This document shows, one piece after another, positions 42,091 through 50,397 of a stretch of 64,000 nt of DNA. The stretch's first letter is position 1, and each line of letters starts with the position of its first letter. The stretch is from positions 62,001-126,000 of the forward strand of contig JAEEZY010000015.1 in the NCBI GenBank assembly GCA_016292015.1. Reading direction: 5' to 3'. The notes beneath the pieces are model-generated. The model saw nothing but the letters and a program-made list of their open reading frames with translations. It made no database searches and had not been told where the DNA came from. The position numbers and the translations under genes are program-made. Origin of the DNA: Bacteroidales bacterium (GTDB lineage Bacteria > Bacteroidota > Bacteroidia > Bacteroidales > P3).

Positions 42091-42909
42091 TTAACAGTCG
42101 GCAGCTGCCCTATGGATTTTCACAAGCGTTTTGAGCAATTGCTCGGCTTGCCCTAGCGGCAGCATGTTGGCACCGTCCGATTTGGCGTTGGCCGGGTTGG
42201 GATGGGTTTCCATAAAGATACCATCGCACTGCACCGCCACTGCTGCCCTGCCTATGGTCTCGATCATCTCAGGGTTGCCGCCGCTCACACCGGTCGGCTG
42301 ATTGGGCCGCTGAAGCGAGTGCGTTATGTCCACCACCACAGGCACATTGTTCTTTCTCATTTCGGTGACGCCGCGAAAATCCACCACCAGGTCCTGATAG
42401 CCGAAAGTCGTGCCCCGCTCGGTGAGCATTATGTTGTCGTTTCCGCTGTGACGCACCTTTGCAATGGCATGCACCATCGCCTCGGGTGCCAGAAACTGCC
42501 CCTTCTTGATGTTCACGCAACAGCCCGTCTCGGCGGCAGCCTCCAGCAGCGACGTCTGACGACAGAGAAATGCCGGTATCTGCACCACATCGACACTTTT
42601 GGCCGCCTTGGCCGCGTCTGCTTCGCTGTGGATGTCTGTGACCACCGGGATGTTGAGCTTCTCCCTTATCTCGCCCAGTATTTCAAGCCCTGCCTCGTCG
42701 CCTATCCCAGTAAATGAGTCTATGCGTGTGCGGTTCGCCTTCTTGTATGAGGCTTTGAAAATGAATGGTATTTCAAGTCGGTCGGTTATCTCCAGCAGCC
42801 TTTTTGCAATCGCCATCGGGCTTTTGGTGTCTTCTATAACGCAAGGACCGGCAATCAAGAAGAAATTGCCGGTCGCTTGGTGTTTTAGTCTCTCTAAACG
42901 AGGATACAT
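42091..42909 (-). CDS. kdsA: 3-deoxy-8-phosphooctulonate synthase (KDO-8-P synthase)
   Basis: KdsA condenses arabinose-5-phosphate with phosphoenolpyruvate for the KDO of lipopolysaccharide. The 272 residues show FFLIAGPCVIED, FKASYKKANRT (active-site Lys), VTDIHSEADA, QIPAFLCRQTSLL, NIKKGQFLAPEAM and FMETHPNP with the late His. These are all characteristic of the class. The ATG lies 18 bp after the stop of the four-helix-bundle gene, and the stop lies 62 bp before the exonuclease start, so the three genes may form one transcript. Confidence 0.95.
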   Translation of the reverse strand: MYPRLERLKHQATGNFFLIAGPCVIEDTKSPMAIAKRLLEITDRLEIPFIFKASYKKANRTRIDSFTGIGDEAGLEILGEIREKLNIPVVTDIHSEADAAKAAKSVDVVQIPAFLCRQTSLLEAAAETGCCVNIKKGQFLAPEAMVHAIAKVRHSGNDNIMLTERGTTFGYQDLVVDFRGVTEMRKNNVPVVVDITHSLQRPNQPTGVSGGNPEMIETIGRAAVAVQCDGIFMETHPNPANAKSDGANMLPLGQAEQLLKTLVKIHRAAADC

Positions 42910-42927
42910 TCAGTAATGTGAAAAAAA

Positions 42928-43410
42928 TTAGAAGTTAGTGTCGATTTGGTTAAGCGTGTCGTCCTCCTCAATAGGGCTAGGATAGCTGTCACGCTCATCC
43001 CGCTCGTCGTTGTCGCGTCGACGTGTGCCCGTGCTGCGCTGTATCGAAATGATGAGTGCACCCACCATACGGGTAAGCTCCATGAGCAACTCCCGCGATT
43101 TTTCGTAAGCCTCCTCACCGAATAGTCCGCAGCTCCTCGCTACGGTGGTAAACACCACACACTCACGTATCGCCGTCTTGGCTATCTTCAAGTAGTATTC
43201 AAACTGAGCCTTGTTGCGTGCCGAGCCCTCCGCTATGTTCAGTGCAATGTCAAACGACGAGCGACCGAACGATTCTACAAGTATTTTTTCGCGCTTGCTT
43301 TGCGGTTCTGCAATGTTAAGCAGAAGCCACGAACTGTAGTCCGTCGCCTTCGCGTAAAGGCGCAAGTCCTCAAATCTGAAAAAACTTGCGTTTCTCTCTT
43401 GTTCTTCCAT
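42928..43410 (-). CDS. Four-helix-bundle protein (S23/Avd-like)
   Basis: The 160-residue protein matches the TIGR02436-type four-helix bundle: FRFEDLRLYAKATDYSSWLL, FGRSSFDIALNIAEGSARN, YYLKIAKTAIRECV and the last helix SRELLMELTRMVGALI. Relatives are encoded in 23S rRNA intervening sequences or act as Avd in diversity-generating retroelements. Neither rRNA nor a reverse transcriptase is nearby, so this is a free-standing chromosomal copy. It has an extra hydrophilic tail of about 35 residues (RRRDNDERDERDS...). Its role is unknown. Confidence 0.85.
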   Translation of the reverse strand: MEEQERNASFFRFEDLRLYAKATDYSSWLLLNIAEPQSKREKILVESFGRSSFDIALNIAEGSARNKAQFEYYLKIAKTAIRECVVFTTVARSCGLFGEEAYEKSRELLMELTRMVGALIISIQRSTGTRRRDNDERDERDSYPSPIEEDDTLNQIDTNF

Positions 43411-43464
43411 AGTTGTTAGTTTTAGGTTAGAGTTATGTTTTTTATTTAAGTAGTCGGCGGTGCT

Positions 43465-44445
43465 CTAAATCTCGGCAAAGTAGCGCATAAACTGGGTGCG
43501 CATCGCCACAGAGGCCTTGTCGTGGGTTGGCACACTCATGATGCCCCGAAACTGGTCTATGCTCTCGTACCCCTTCTTTGTCATCCACTCTTTCACCCCC
43601 GCGTTGAGCGTGTTCAGATATTCTATCCCGTTCTTGTACAAGCACGATACTACCTGTACACTGCCCGCCCCTGCCAGCAATAGTTTCACCACGTCCTCGG
43701 ACGTGTAAACACCACCCACCGCCGATATTGAGCAGCGCAGCTTGTTGGTCAGTATCGACACCCATCGCAGCGTGTCGTAGAACATGTCGTGCGACGACAG
43801 GCAGCTCGCACTTCGCATAGTCATCTCGTCCGTGTCGATATCAATCTGCATCGACTTGTTGAACATCGTTATCCCCTGTATCCCAAGCCACGAAAGCCGC
43901 TGCATGAACTTCGCCATGTCCGTGAAGTACGGTCCCACCTTGATTGATATAGGTATAGTCACCGCCATCCTGAGCGATTGTATGATGTTCGTGTACGTCC
44001 GTTCCACATCCTCAGACGATAGCGAGCACTCGTATGGCAGTATAGCCATGTTCAGCTCCAACGCCTTGCATCCGCACTCCTCAAACCGCTTTGCATAGGT
44101 CAGCCAGTTCTCGTGCGAGAAACAGTTGATGCTACCGATGACAGGTATCGTCATCCGCTGTGTTGCCTCCTTGATTACCGCAAAACGGCGCGACAGCGAG
44201 TCGTCAGCGACATGGCTTGCTATGTATTCATAGCTTTCACCGTAATGCTCTATCGGCGCCGTTACGTGTGTGTTCCGCTTTATGTCGTGAATGATCTCTT
44301 CCTCAAACACCGACTTCAGCACCACCGCACCAGCTCCGTGCTGCTCTATGCGCAGCAAGTCCTCTACCGACGACGTCAGGCCGCAACTGCCAACTATGAT
44401 GGGACTCTTCAACTTCAGCCCCAGATATTCATTTGATATGTCCAC
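43465..44445 (-). CDS. Dihydroorotate dehydrogenase-like flavoprotein
   Basis: The 326-residue TIM-barrel FMN protein resembles PyrD/PreA: LGLKLKSPIIVGSCGLTSSVED at the start, INCFSHENWLTYAKRFEECG, LELNMAILPYE, IPISIKVGPYFTD (Lys contacts FMN) and SISAVGGVYTSEDVVKLLLAGA for phosphate binding. The usual catalytic Cys/Ser loop differs, so a role in pyrimidine synthesis is not certain. Bacteroidetes genomes usually carry this as a second, uncharacterised paralogue. It has a well-spaced promoter of its own. Confidence 0.85.
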   Translation of the reverse strand: MDISNEYLGLKLKSPIIVGSCGLTSSVEDLLRIEQHGAGAVVLKSVFEEEIIHDIKRNTHVTAPIEHYGESYEYIASHVADDSLSRRFAVIKEATQRMTIPVIGSINCFSHENWLTYAKRFEECGCKALELNMAILPYECSLSSEDVERTYTNIIQSLRMAVTIPISIKVGPYFTDMAKFMQRLSWLGIQGITMFNKSMQIDIDTDEMTMRSASCLSSHDMFYDTLRWVSILTNKLRCSISAVGGVYTSEDVVKLLLAGAGSVQVVSCLYKNGIEYLNTLNAGVKEWMTKKGYESIDQFRGIMSVPTHDKASVAMRTQFMRYFAEI

Positions 44446-44469
44446 TTTTTTATATAAAATTTAACACCG

Positions 44470-44501
44470 CAAAATTAGACAATTTGCTGTGATTAAGCAA
44501 A
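44470..44501 (-). promoter_or_regulatory. Promoter of the dihydroorotate dehydrogenase-like gene
   Basis: On the minus strand TTTG (44498-44501) and TAATTTTG (44470-44477) are separated by 20 bp, a near-perfect Bacteroidetes promoter, with the start codon 24 bp downstream. Confidence 0.65.
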
Positions 44502-44646
44502 TTTTGTGCTGATATTTTTTCGGTTGCTCAAAAGTGTGTTTTGTATTACTTTGAAAACCAGTTACATTTCATATTTTTAAATTTTCCGCATCAATCTTCG
44601 AACTGTCAGTTTGTAAAAATATTTTCGCTCAAATACAAAAAATAAG

Positions 44647-44654
44647 TATCTTTG
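44647..44654 (+). promoter_or_regulatory. -7 element TATCTTTG of the TPR gene
   Basis: It matches TAnnTTTG 42 bp before the ATG at 44697. This supports that ATG over an upstream start that would overlap the promoter. Confidence 0.5.
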
Positions 44655-44696
44655 CACCTCGAATTTTTGCATGAACTATCTAATAAAAATCCAATC

Positions 44697-45398
44697 ATGG
44701 AAGAGAAAAAGAACAATAACATTGCCAAGAACAACGAGACAAAAGACCTGAGCGTTGCCGTTTCAAATGCCGAGCAGTTCATTGAGAAAAATGCCAAATG
44801 GATTCTCATCTGTGCCGGTGTCATCGTCGTCGCCGTGGTGCTTTATTTCCTGCTCATCAAACCAGCCCTACAGAACCGTGAGCGCAATGCCGCTGCCGAC
44901 AACTTCAAGGCCGAGTACTGGTTCGGGCAGGGCGAATACGACATCGCACTCAACGGAAGTGACAGCCTCGACATCATCGGCTTCGCCGACCTCGCTTCTG
45001 AAAACAAAGGCACGAAGGCCAACAACCTCGCCAAATACTATGCCGGCATCTGCTGCCTCAACCTTGGCCAGTACGACGAAGCCCTTCGCTACTTTAAGTC
45101 CTACAACGGAAAGGACGCCTTCACCAAACCTCTTAACGAGATGCTCAAAGGCGATGCAGAATGGGAACTCAAGAACGAGTCTGCCGCCCTCCGTCACTAC
45201 CAGAAAGCAGCCTCTATGAGCAAGGACAACTTTGTTGTAGCACCCACCGCCCTATACAAGGCTGGCCGTGTCTGCCTCGCAACCGGTGACAACGCCAATG
45301 CTTTGAAATATTTCAAGCAAATCAAGTCCGACTACCCCGAATCCACCGAGTGGACTACCATCGACAAGTACATCGCCCTCGCCGAGGCTGGTATATAG
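44697..45398 (+). CDS. Membrane-anchored TPR protein (YfgM-like)
   Basis: I start at 44697 (MEEKKNNNIAKNN), 233 residues. A hydrophilic N-terminus is followed by one transmembrane helix (WILICAGVIVVAVVLYFLLI, about 42-61), then TPR units (KAEYWFGQGEYDIAL; NLAKYYAGICCLNLGQYDEALRYF; ALYKAGRVCLATGDNANALKYF). Topology predicts the TPR domain in the periplasm. The layout matches YfgM-like ancillary SecYEG chaperone-network proteins, a family-level inference. A strong terminator follows, so it is monocistronic. Confidence 0.82.
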   Translation: MEEKKNNNIAKNNETKDLSVAVSNAEQFIEKNAKWILICAGVIVVAVVLYFLLIKPALQNRERNAAADNFKAEYWFGQGEYDIALNGSDSLDIIGFADLASENKGTKANNLAKYYAGICCLNLGQYDEALRYFKSYNGKDAFTKPLNEMLKGDAEWELKNESAALRHYQKAASMSKDNFVVAPTALYKAGRVCLATGDNANALKYFKQIKSDYPESTEWTTIDKYIALAEAGI

Positions 45399-45442
45399 CC
45401 TATGTCTTTTTAGGAAACTGGTTGATTGATTTTTCATAGCGA

Positions 45443-45477
45443 CAACGAACATCCCTTTCCGATGTTCGTTGTTTTTT
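45443..45477 (+). terminator. Rho-independent terminator of the TPR gene
   Basis: A perfect 11-bp stem (CAACGAACATC/GATGTTCGTTG) with a 7-nt loop is followed by TTTTTT, a textbook intrinsic terminator. Confidence 0.9.
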
Positions 45478-46014
45478 GATGTGTGGACTGCGAAAACAGG
45501 CTGTGTCTTAATACACTGCACCACGGTTATCCAATGAGCCAGCAACGCTCCCCGGTTTAAACCAGGAACCAACTAAGGGAAAGAAACCGATAAAGGATTT
45601 GACATTTAGGTTAAATCTTGAATGGGGATTTACTCCCCGTTTGACCCACATCCATCACGGGTTTGGTTTGACAGATGAAGTTCGTCCCAGATTTGTATTA
45701 CTCTCTTTAATCGGGCTCATACTTTTGTCTTGGGGTTCTCTTGATTGTTTTTATGTTTTGTTTAAGTTTATGTTAGGTTGGTATTAGGATGATAAGGAGT
45801 TTTTATTAGGTCACAGATACATCAACTATATGACAACTAAAGTGTTGGGTGAGACGGTTGTCAGGTTTGTCAATTGCCCACGGAGGCTGTTATGGGGTGG
45901 GTTTGAGTTCTTCGCTTTTGGATTGTGAATAAAATAATAGTAAAAGAAAACGTACAAATTCTAAAAGATGAGTATTTTTGCATTTTATATATTGTGTCCG
46001 CAAACGATATCTTT
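45478..46014. other. 537-bp gap without a convincing gene
   Basis: The first 120 bp are GC-richer and open on the minus strand into a frame that crosses the terminator, so it is not credible. A small GGGGATTTACTCCCC hairpin lies near 45618-45633. A 62-codon plus-strand frame (45599-45787) has a hydrophobic end but no start context. The last 180 bp are T/G-rich. A -7 element TATTTTTG lies at 45973-45980, 35 bp before the next gene. Confidence 0.5.
45973..45980 (+). promoter_or_regulatory. -7 element TATTTTTG of the envelope operon
   Basis: It matches TAnnTTTG and precedes the lipoprotein ATG at 46015. It argues against the longer reading frame that starts at 45925. Confidence 0.45.
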
Positions 46015-46608
46015 ATGCGCAGGTGTATGTTTTTTTTCACAGTATGTCTCTTGTTGGTCTCTTGCATGAAGGATTCGAATGAGACCGTCTGGCTTCCCGT
46101 CCTTAACGATCGGATACCGGAACGCGTATTGTCGTCGGACGAACAGGACTCCCTGCGCCAGTATATGCCTATCTACGAGGGGTTTACCCCCGTGAATGTT
46201 GATGGCGAGTACATCGCTTCACCCATGTCGCTCGTATATGCATCGGATGGATTCTCGGGCCTCTTCTATGACATGAGATGGAAAATTGTTGACCAGAACG
46301 GCCGTAATGTGGCCTCCTACAAGGAGTGGCAGAACAATGCCACTGGCGTCACCAAGGAGGCTCATGTCATTGGAGAAGGTGAGAAGGTGACGGTTTATAC
46401 CGTGGAAAAAGCAGTGGATGAGACTCTGGGCTGGAGCTGCGATATGGTGACGGTCATGTCAGGCCTGAGGACGGACAACGGCATCAAAGACTATTCATAC
46501 GCCATCGTGATGCGTAACAAGCGCGACGACAACGGCGTTATTATTGAACCAGACAGTTACCGCGTGTTTTCGGATGGCGACGGTATTTCGTCGTTGTTGA
46601 AACAATGA
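46015..46608 (+). CDS. Hypothetical lipoprotein (DUF5034/DUF4249-like size class)
   Basis: I start at 46015 (MRRCMFFFTVCLLLVSC), which gives a proper type II signal with lipobox LLVSC; 197 residues. The mature part is beta-rich, with a central DGFSGLFYDMRWKIVDQNGR and a DSYRVFSDGDG tail; no motif is recognised and the family name is not established. Its stop overlaps the start of the next gene by four bases (ATGA). It begins a four-gene envelope operon whose members are all exported. Confidence 0.72.
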   Translation: MRRCMFFFTVCLLLVSCMKDSNETVWLPVLNDRIPERVLSSDEQDSLRQYMPIYEGFTPVNVDGEYIASPMSLVYASDGFSGLFYDMRWKIVDQNGRNVASYKEWQNNATGVTKEAHVIGEGEKVTVYTVEKAVDETLGWSCDMVTVMSGLRTDNGIKDYSYAIVMRNKRDDNGVIIEPDSYRVFSDGDGISSLLKQ

Positions 46609-47378
46609 CTATGGGAAGTATGAAATCAACGTTCATAGTGCCTTTATTCAAGCTGGTTGCCGCCTCGCTGCTGTTTTTTATCCTACCAGTCAGCTCTGTC
46701 TCGGCTCAGGGCCTCTTTTCATGGCAGTCCTTCTCCGCTGGAGTTAAGGCTGGCGTATGCCTCGGCGACTATAAACTCACTGCCCCCGAATACAGCATCT
46801 ACAAGCACTCTATGTCGGCCAATGCAGTGGCGGGTGCCTGGCTGCAGTACAGGAGCCCCTTTGGTCTCTCCATCAGACCCGAAGTGGCGTATGCAGGCCG
46901 CGGTGTCAACCTCGAATGGGAGGATGTGACCTACAAGTTGAGAGCCAACTGCCTTGACGTCCGTATGGCGGTGCTTTTCAACCTCACGCTGGGCAAGACG
47001 GCCGTGGCTCCATACGTGGTCGTCGCTCCCGCATGGTGCATGGCTATGTATGGTAGGATTGATTATTCTGACTATTATACTGGCGACATCGTCATGCCTC
47101 TCTCCCTCAGCAGCATGAAGAGACACGATTTCGGTGTTTTCTGTGGATTGGGCTTGGAATATCCTCTACATGGCGACGGATGGGCTATATATCTGTCTGC
47201 CGAAGCGGGCTACAACTGGGGTCTAACCAACAGCTTTTCCCATAAGGAGCAGGGAACCTCTGTCTCTGTCCTCAACCCGTCTCTTGACCAACGCCCAGCC
47301 ATGGGCGACCGCTTCGCACGTGGTATTGAAATCACAGTGCGCATCGGCGTGCCATTTGGTAAGGAGATTGAACGATAA
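46605..47378 (+). CDS. Outer-membrane beta-barrel protein (PorT/OMP_b-brl type)
   Basis: The 257-residue protein has a signal peptide ending near SVSAQG and an eight-stranded-type barrel pattern: FSAGVKAGVCLGDYKL, GLSIRPEVAYAGRGVNLEW, APYVVVAPAWCMAMYGR, FGVFCGLGLEYPL, YLSAEAGYNWGLTNSF and a final GIEITVRIGVPFG. It resembles the PorT/OmpW-like Bacteroidetes barrel families; no enzymatic residues are expected. The four-base overlap with the lipoprotein stop supports the ATG at 46605, though ATGs at 46611 and 46620 are alternatives. Confidence 0.75.
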   Translation: MTMGSMKSTFIVPLFKLVAASLLFFILPVSSVSAQGLFSWQSFSAGVKAGVCLGDYKLTAPEYSIYKHSMSANAVAGAWLQYRSPFGLSIRPEVAYAGRGVNLEWEDVTYKLRANCLDVRMAVLFNLTLGKTAVAPYVVVAPAWCMAMYGRIDYSDYYTGDIVMPLSLSSMKRHDFGVFCGLGLEYPLHGDGWAIYLSAEAGYNWGLTNSFSHKEQGTSVSVLNPSLDQRPAMGDRFARGIEITVRIGVPFGKEIER

Positions 47379-47409
47379 CTGATATGGATTCATTATTGGA
47401 TATGCAAAT

Positions 47410-47898
47410 ATGAGAAATATTGTCTTTTTTGTCCTACTGTTGACCGTGTCTGTTGCACTTAGGGCTCAGGCCGCTTTCGGCATCGTTGGCGGAGAGGTGA
47501 GTGGCGAGGACGGTAGCGTTAGCTACTCGTTGGGTCAAATCGCCGTGGAAACCACTTATGCGAGGGTTACCAATGCCAGCAGGGTAGCCGCAAACCTCCG
47601 CGAGGGCGTGCAGCAAACCTACTCTGTCGATGAACTCGCCATCGATGCCATTGACGCTCGGGGCTTCGACATATCAGTCTTCCCCAACCCAACTACCGAT
47701 ATGGTCATAGTTAAGTCCAGCATAACCAACCCAAACATGCGTTTCGAACTGTATGGCGTGGATGGTAGGCTGATGCAGAATGGGTTGATTAGCCAGCCGG
47801 AGCAGAATATAGACATGCAGGACTGTGCTGCTGGAGCCTATATTCTCCGCATTGCAGTGGGAAAAAAGGAGAATAATTACAGGATTGTAAAACAATAA
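47410..47898 (+). CDS. Small T9SS type A sorting-domain protein
   Basis: The 162-residue protein has a signal peptide (MRNIVFFVLLLTVSVALRAQ), a roughly 60-residue N-terminal domain beginning FGIVGGEVSGEDGSVSYSLGQI (a recurring partner of T9SS tails in Bacteroidetes), and a C-terminal sorting domain (SVFPNPTTDMVIV, FELYGVDGRLMQ, CAAGAYILRIAVGKKENNYRIVK). It should be secreted and surface-anchored by T9SS. It is 31 bp after the barrel gene and 12 bp before the large fibre-like gene, so it is part of the operon. Confidence 0.85.
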   Translation: MRNIVFFVLLLTVSVALRAQAAFGIVGGEVSGEDGSVSYSLGQIAVETTYARVTNASRVAANLREGVQQTYSVDELAIDAIDARGFDISVFPNPTTDMVIVKSSITNPNMRFELYGVDGRLMQNGLISQPEQNIDMQDCAAGAYILRIAVGKKENNYRIVKQ

Positions 47899-47910
47899 CA
47901 CACAAGATAC

Positions 47911-50316
47911 ATGAAAAAGGGACTGTTTATATTGATGATGTCTTTGTTATGCACCTTGACTGCGTGGCCGCAGGCTCCGCATCTCATGACATACCAGGCT
48001 GTGGTGAGGGACGCAACGGGACGCTTGGTCTGCAACAGGGAGGTGAGCGTTGTGCTTTCTATACTGCAGGGTTCGGAAATAGGTGTCGCTGTCTATATTG
48101 ACCGTCAGATCGTGACCACCAATGGCAACGGCCTTCTTTCAGCAGTGATTGGCAACGCTGCCCCAGGCCTGTTTGACATCGACTGGGCTGATGGCCCTTA
48201 CTTTCTCAAAAGCGAGGTTGACCCCGACGGCGGCACCAACTACACCTTGAGAACCGTCCAGCAGCTGACCAGTGTTCCCTATGCTATGAGAGCCCATACC
48301 GTGGACAGCATCATCGGAGGTGTCAACTACATCGAAACCGACCCCATTTTCACTGCCTGGGACAAAGACTACAACGACCTTATAAACAAGCCTAACATCC
48401 CAACCAATCTCAGTGACTTGAACAACGATGCAGGTTTCCTCACATCCTTTGAAGAAATACAGGTTCTCAGCCTCCGCAACGACACCCTGTTCTTGACGGG
48501 TGGTAGCTTTGTGAAACTGCCTGAAACCGGTACAAGAGACTATAATGACCTTATAAACACTCCGGCGATTCCTACGGCGGTCAGTGAGTTGGACAACGAT
48601 GCCGGATATCTCACTTCTTTCAACGAGGTGCAGTCCCTTTCAGATGTGGCAGCCATTGGCAATGCAGCCAACTCCCAACTCAAGTCCGTTAGCGACCCGA
48701 CTGAAGATCTCGACGCTGTCAACCTCCGCACACTTAACGCCGTGATAAACGACTGGAACCTCCGCTTTGACTCCATCACACACTTCTATGATTCCATAAT
48801 CCACTCTCAGGATAGCATCATCGACACATTGAGCGACATAATCGAGATTCTCGCTAGGACTGAAGGTGACACCGTGGCTGTCGAATGTGAGAGTTTTTCC
48901 TGGTACGGCTCCGTATTTTCCGTTTCAGGAGACTATCGCCATATTCTTCGCAATGTGCTCGGTTACGACAGTGTGCTGACTTTACACCTCACCATTGACC
49001 ACGGCACTTACAACGTTGAAACTATGACGGCCTGCGACAGCTACTCTTGGCACGGAAATTCTTACACCGCTAGCGGTACATATACACATAACTATACTAA
49101 CGGTGACGGCTGTGCAAGTACCGACACACTCCACCTTACAATCAACTCCAGCAACACTGCAACCGATGTGCAGACCGCTTGCGACTCTCTCACTTGGATT
49201 GATGGCAACGTATACTCTGTTTCAAACAACTCTGCAACTCACACTTTGACCAATGCGGCAGGCTGCGACAGTGTTGTGACGCTCAACTTGACTATGCGTT
49301 ACGGATCTCACAACTCCGAGTCTGTTTCTACATCGGAGGTTACATACTCATGGCATGGGACATCCTATAATTATTCTGGAAGCCACACTTACACTTATAC
49401 GAACGGCGACGGCTGCGAAAGCGTTGATACACTAGATCTCTCCATCGGTCCGTTTGATGCCTATGGTCAGTCTGCCTCGTTATTCTCGGTCAGTCCTTCC
49501 AAGAAGGTCCGTTTCTCTAAAGGCAACTTGCAATACCAAAATTCCGGCTCTCATGAAGTGGCAACCGGCGGCACAGCTCAAGGTACATGGCGATTTGCCG
49601 ACAATCAGTACGACTATCTCGCCTCTGGCGAAATCTCGGCGTCTTTCGCTGGATGGATTGACCTCTTCGGTTATGGTACTAGTGGATGGAACAGCGGCGC
49701 CGCTGCCTATCAGCCATATTCGACAAGTGTCACAGGTATCCACTATTGGCCAGGCAATGCCGATGGCAACTGTATGGTTGGTGAGTACAGATTCGCCGAC
49801 TGGGGAGTCTTCAATGCCATATCCAATGGGGGCAACCGCCCTGAGATGTGGAGAACCCTTACAAGAGATGAGCAGGAGTATTTGTATTATTCTCGCAGCG
49901 CCTCAACGGTCAACGGCGTGGACAATGCTCGCTATGTGAAAGCAACCGTCTGTGGTGTGTATGGAACCATTGTTTTCCCGGATATATATACACATCCAAT
50001 TGAGGCACCTCTGCCAACGGGCGTGAATTCCGTGACCGCATCCTACGCTTCCAATGCCTATTCTGCCGCTCAATGGACCTCGCTGGAGGATGCTGGATGT
50101 ATTTTCCTGCCGGCTGCCGGTTATCGTACGAGCTCTAACTCATACCATTCGGTTGGCATTCTCGGTCAATACTATACTAGTACGGTGAACTATGTTGCAG
50201 AAGGCAGCGCTTATCTCCCCAGAGTCCTCCATTTTGAGGACAATGCCTTTACAATCGACTGGAATCACAGCTACTATAACGCCAATTCGGTGCGGTTGGT
50301 AAGGGATGCGGAATAA
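47911..50316 (+). CDS. Secreted fibre-like protein with Ig-type repeats and a C-terminal FISUMP-like module
   Basis: The 801-residue protein has a signal peptide (about 1-20), then an N-terminal domain (APHLMTYQAVVRDATGRLV to SVPYAMRAHTV) typical of Bacteroidetes tail-fibre-like proteins. Two DYNDLIN-P-IPT...S-L-NDAG-LTSF-E repeats follow at about residues 150 and 210, then a helical linker (DSIIHSQDSIIDTLSDII). Four roughly 50-residue Cys-containing repeats come next (CDSYSWHGNSYTASGTYTH, GCDSVVTLNLT). A FISUMP-like module (FSKGNLQYQ, GWIDLFGYGTSGWNSGAAAYQP, FLPAAGYRT, NSVRLVRDAE) ends it. It is likely a surface adhesin. The mosaic design implies domain shuffling with the family at 11112. 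Confidence 0.78.
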   Translation: MKKGLFILMMSLLCTLTAWPQAPHLMTYQAVVRDATGRLVCNREVSVVLSILQGSEIGVAVYIDRQIVTTNGNGLLSAVIGNAAPGLFDIDWADGPYFLKSEVDPDGGTNYTLRTVQQLTSVPYAMRAHTVDSIIGGVNYIETDPIFTAWDKDYNDLINKPNIPTNLSDLNNDAGFLTSFEEIQVLSLRNDTLFLTGGSFVKLPETGTRDYNDLINTPAIPTAVSELDNDAGYLTSFNEVQSLSDVAAIGNAANSQLKSVSDPTEDLDAVNLRTLNAVINDWNLRFDSITHFYDSIIHSQDSIIDTLSDIIEILARTEGDTVAVECESFSWYGSVFSVSGDYRHILRNVLGYDSVLTLHLTIDHGTYNVETMTACDSYSWHGNSYTASGTYTHNYTNGDGCASTDTLHLTINSSNTATDVQTACDSLTWIDGNVYSVSNNSATHTLTNAAGCDSVVTLNLTMRYGSHNSESVSTSEVTYSWHGTSYNYSGSHTYTYTNGDGCESVDTLDLSIGPFDAYGQSASLFSVSPSKKVRFSKGNLQYQNSGSHEVATGGTAQGTWRFADNQYDYLASGEISASFAGWIDLFGYGTSGWNSGAAAYQPYSTSVTGIHYWPGNADGNCMVGEYRFADWGVFNAISNGGNRPEMWRTLTRDEQEYLYYSRSASTVNGVDNARYVKATVCGVYGTIVFPDIYTHPIEAPLPTGVNSVTASYASNAYSAAQWTSLEDAGCIFLPAAGYRTSSNSYHSVGILGQYYTSTVNYVAEGSAYLPRVLHFEDNAFTIDWNHSYYNANSVRLVRDAE

Positions 50317-50345
50317 TGATAATGCGGAATGATGATAAATGTTTG

Positions 50346-50371
50346 AGGGCCGCCCTTTCGGGTGGCCCTCT
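50346..50371. terminator. Bidirectional hairpin between convergent genes
   Basis: An 11-bp stem with one G-T pair (GAGGGCCGCCC/GGGTGGCCCTC) and a TTTC loop sits between the ends of the fibre gene and purL. Neither side has a strong T-tract. Confidence 0.55.
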
Positions 50372-50397
50372 CTGCATATCGTATTTGGCTTTTGCCA

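Noticed and set aside
45599-45787. 62-codon frame with a hydrophobic end, in the 45.5-46 kb gap
   Set aside because: It starts at TTG without promoter or context, has no family resemblance, and its hydrophobic part comes from a T/G-rich tract.
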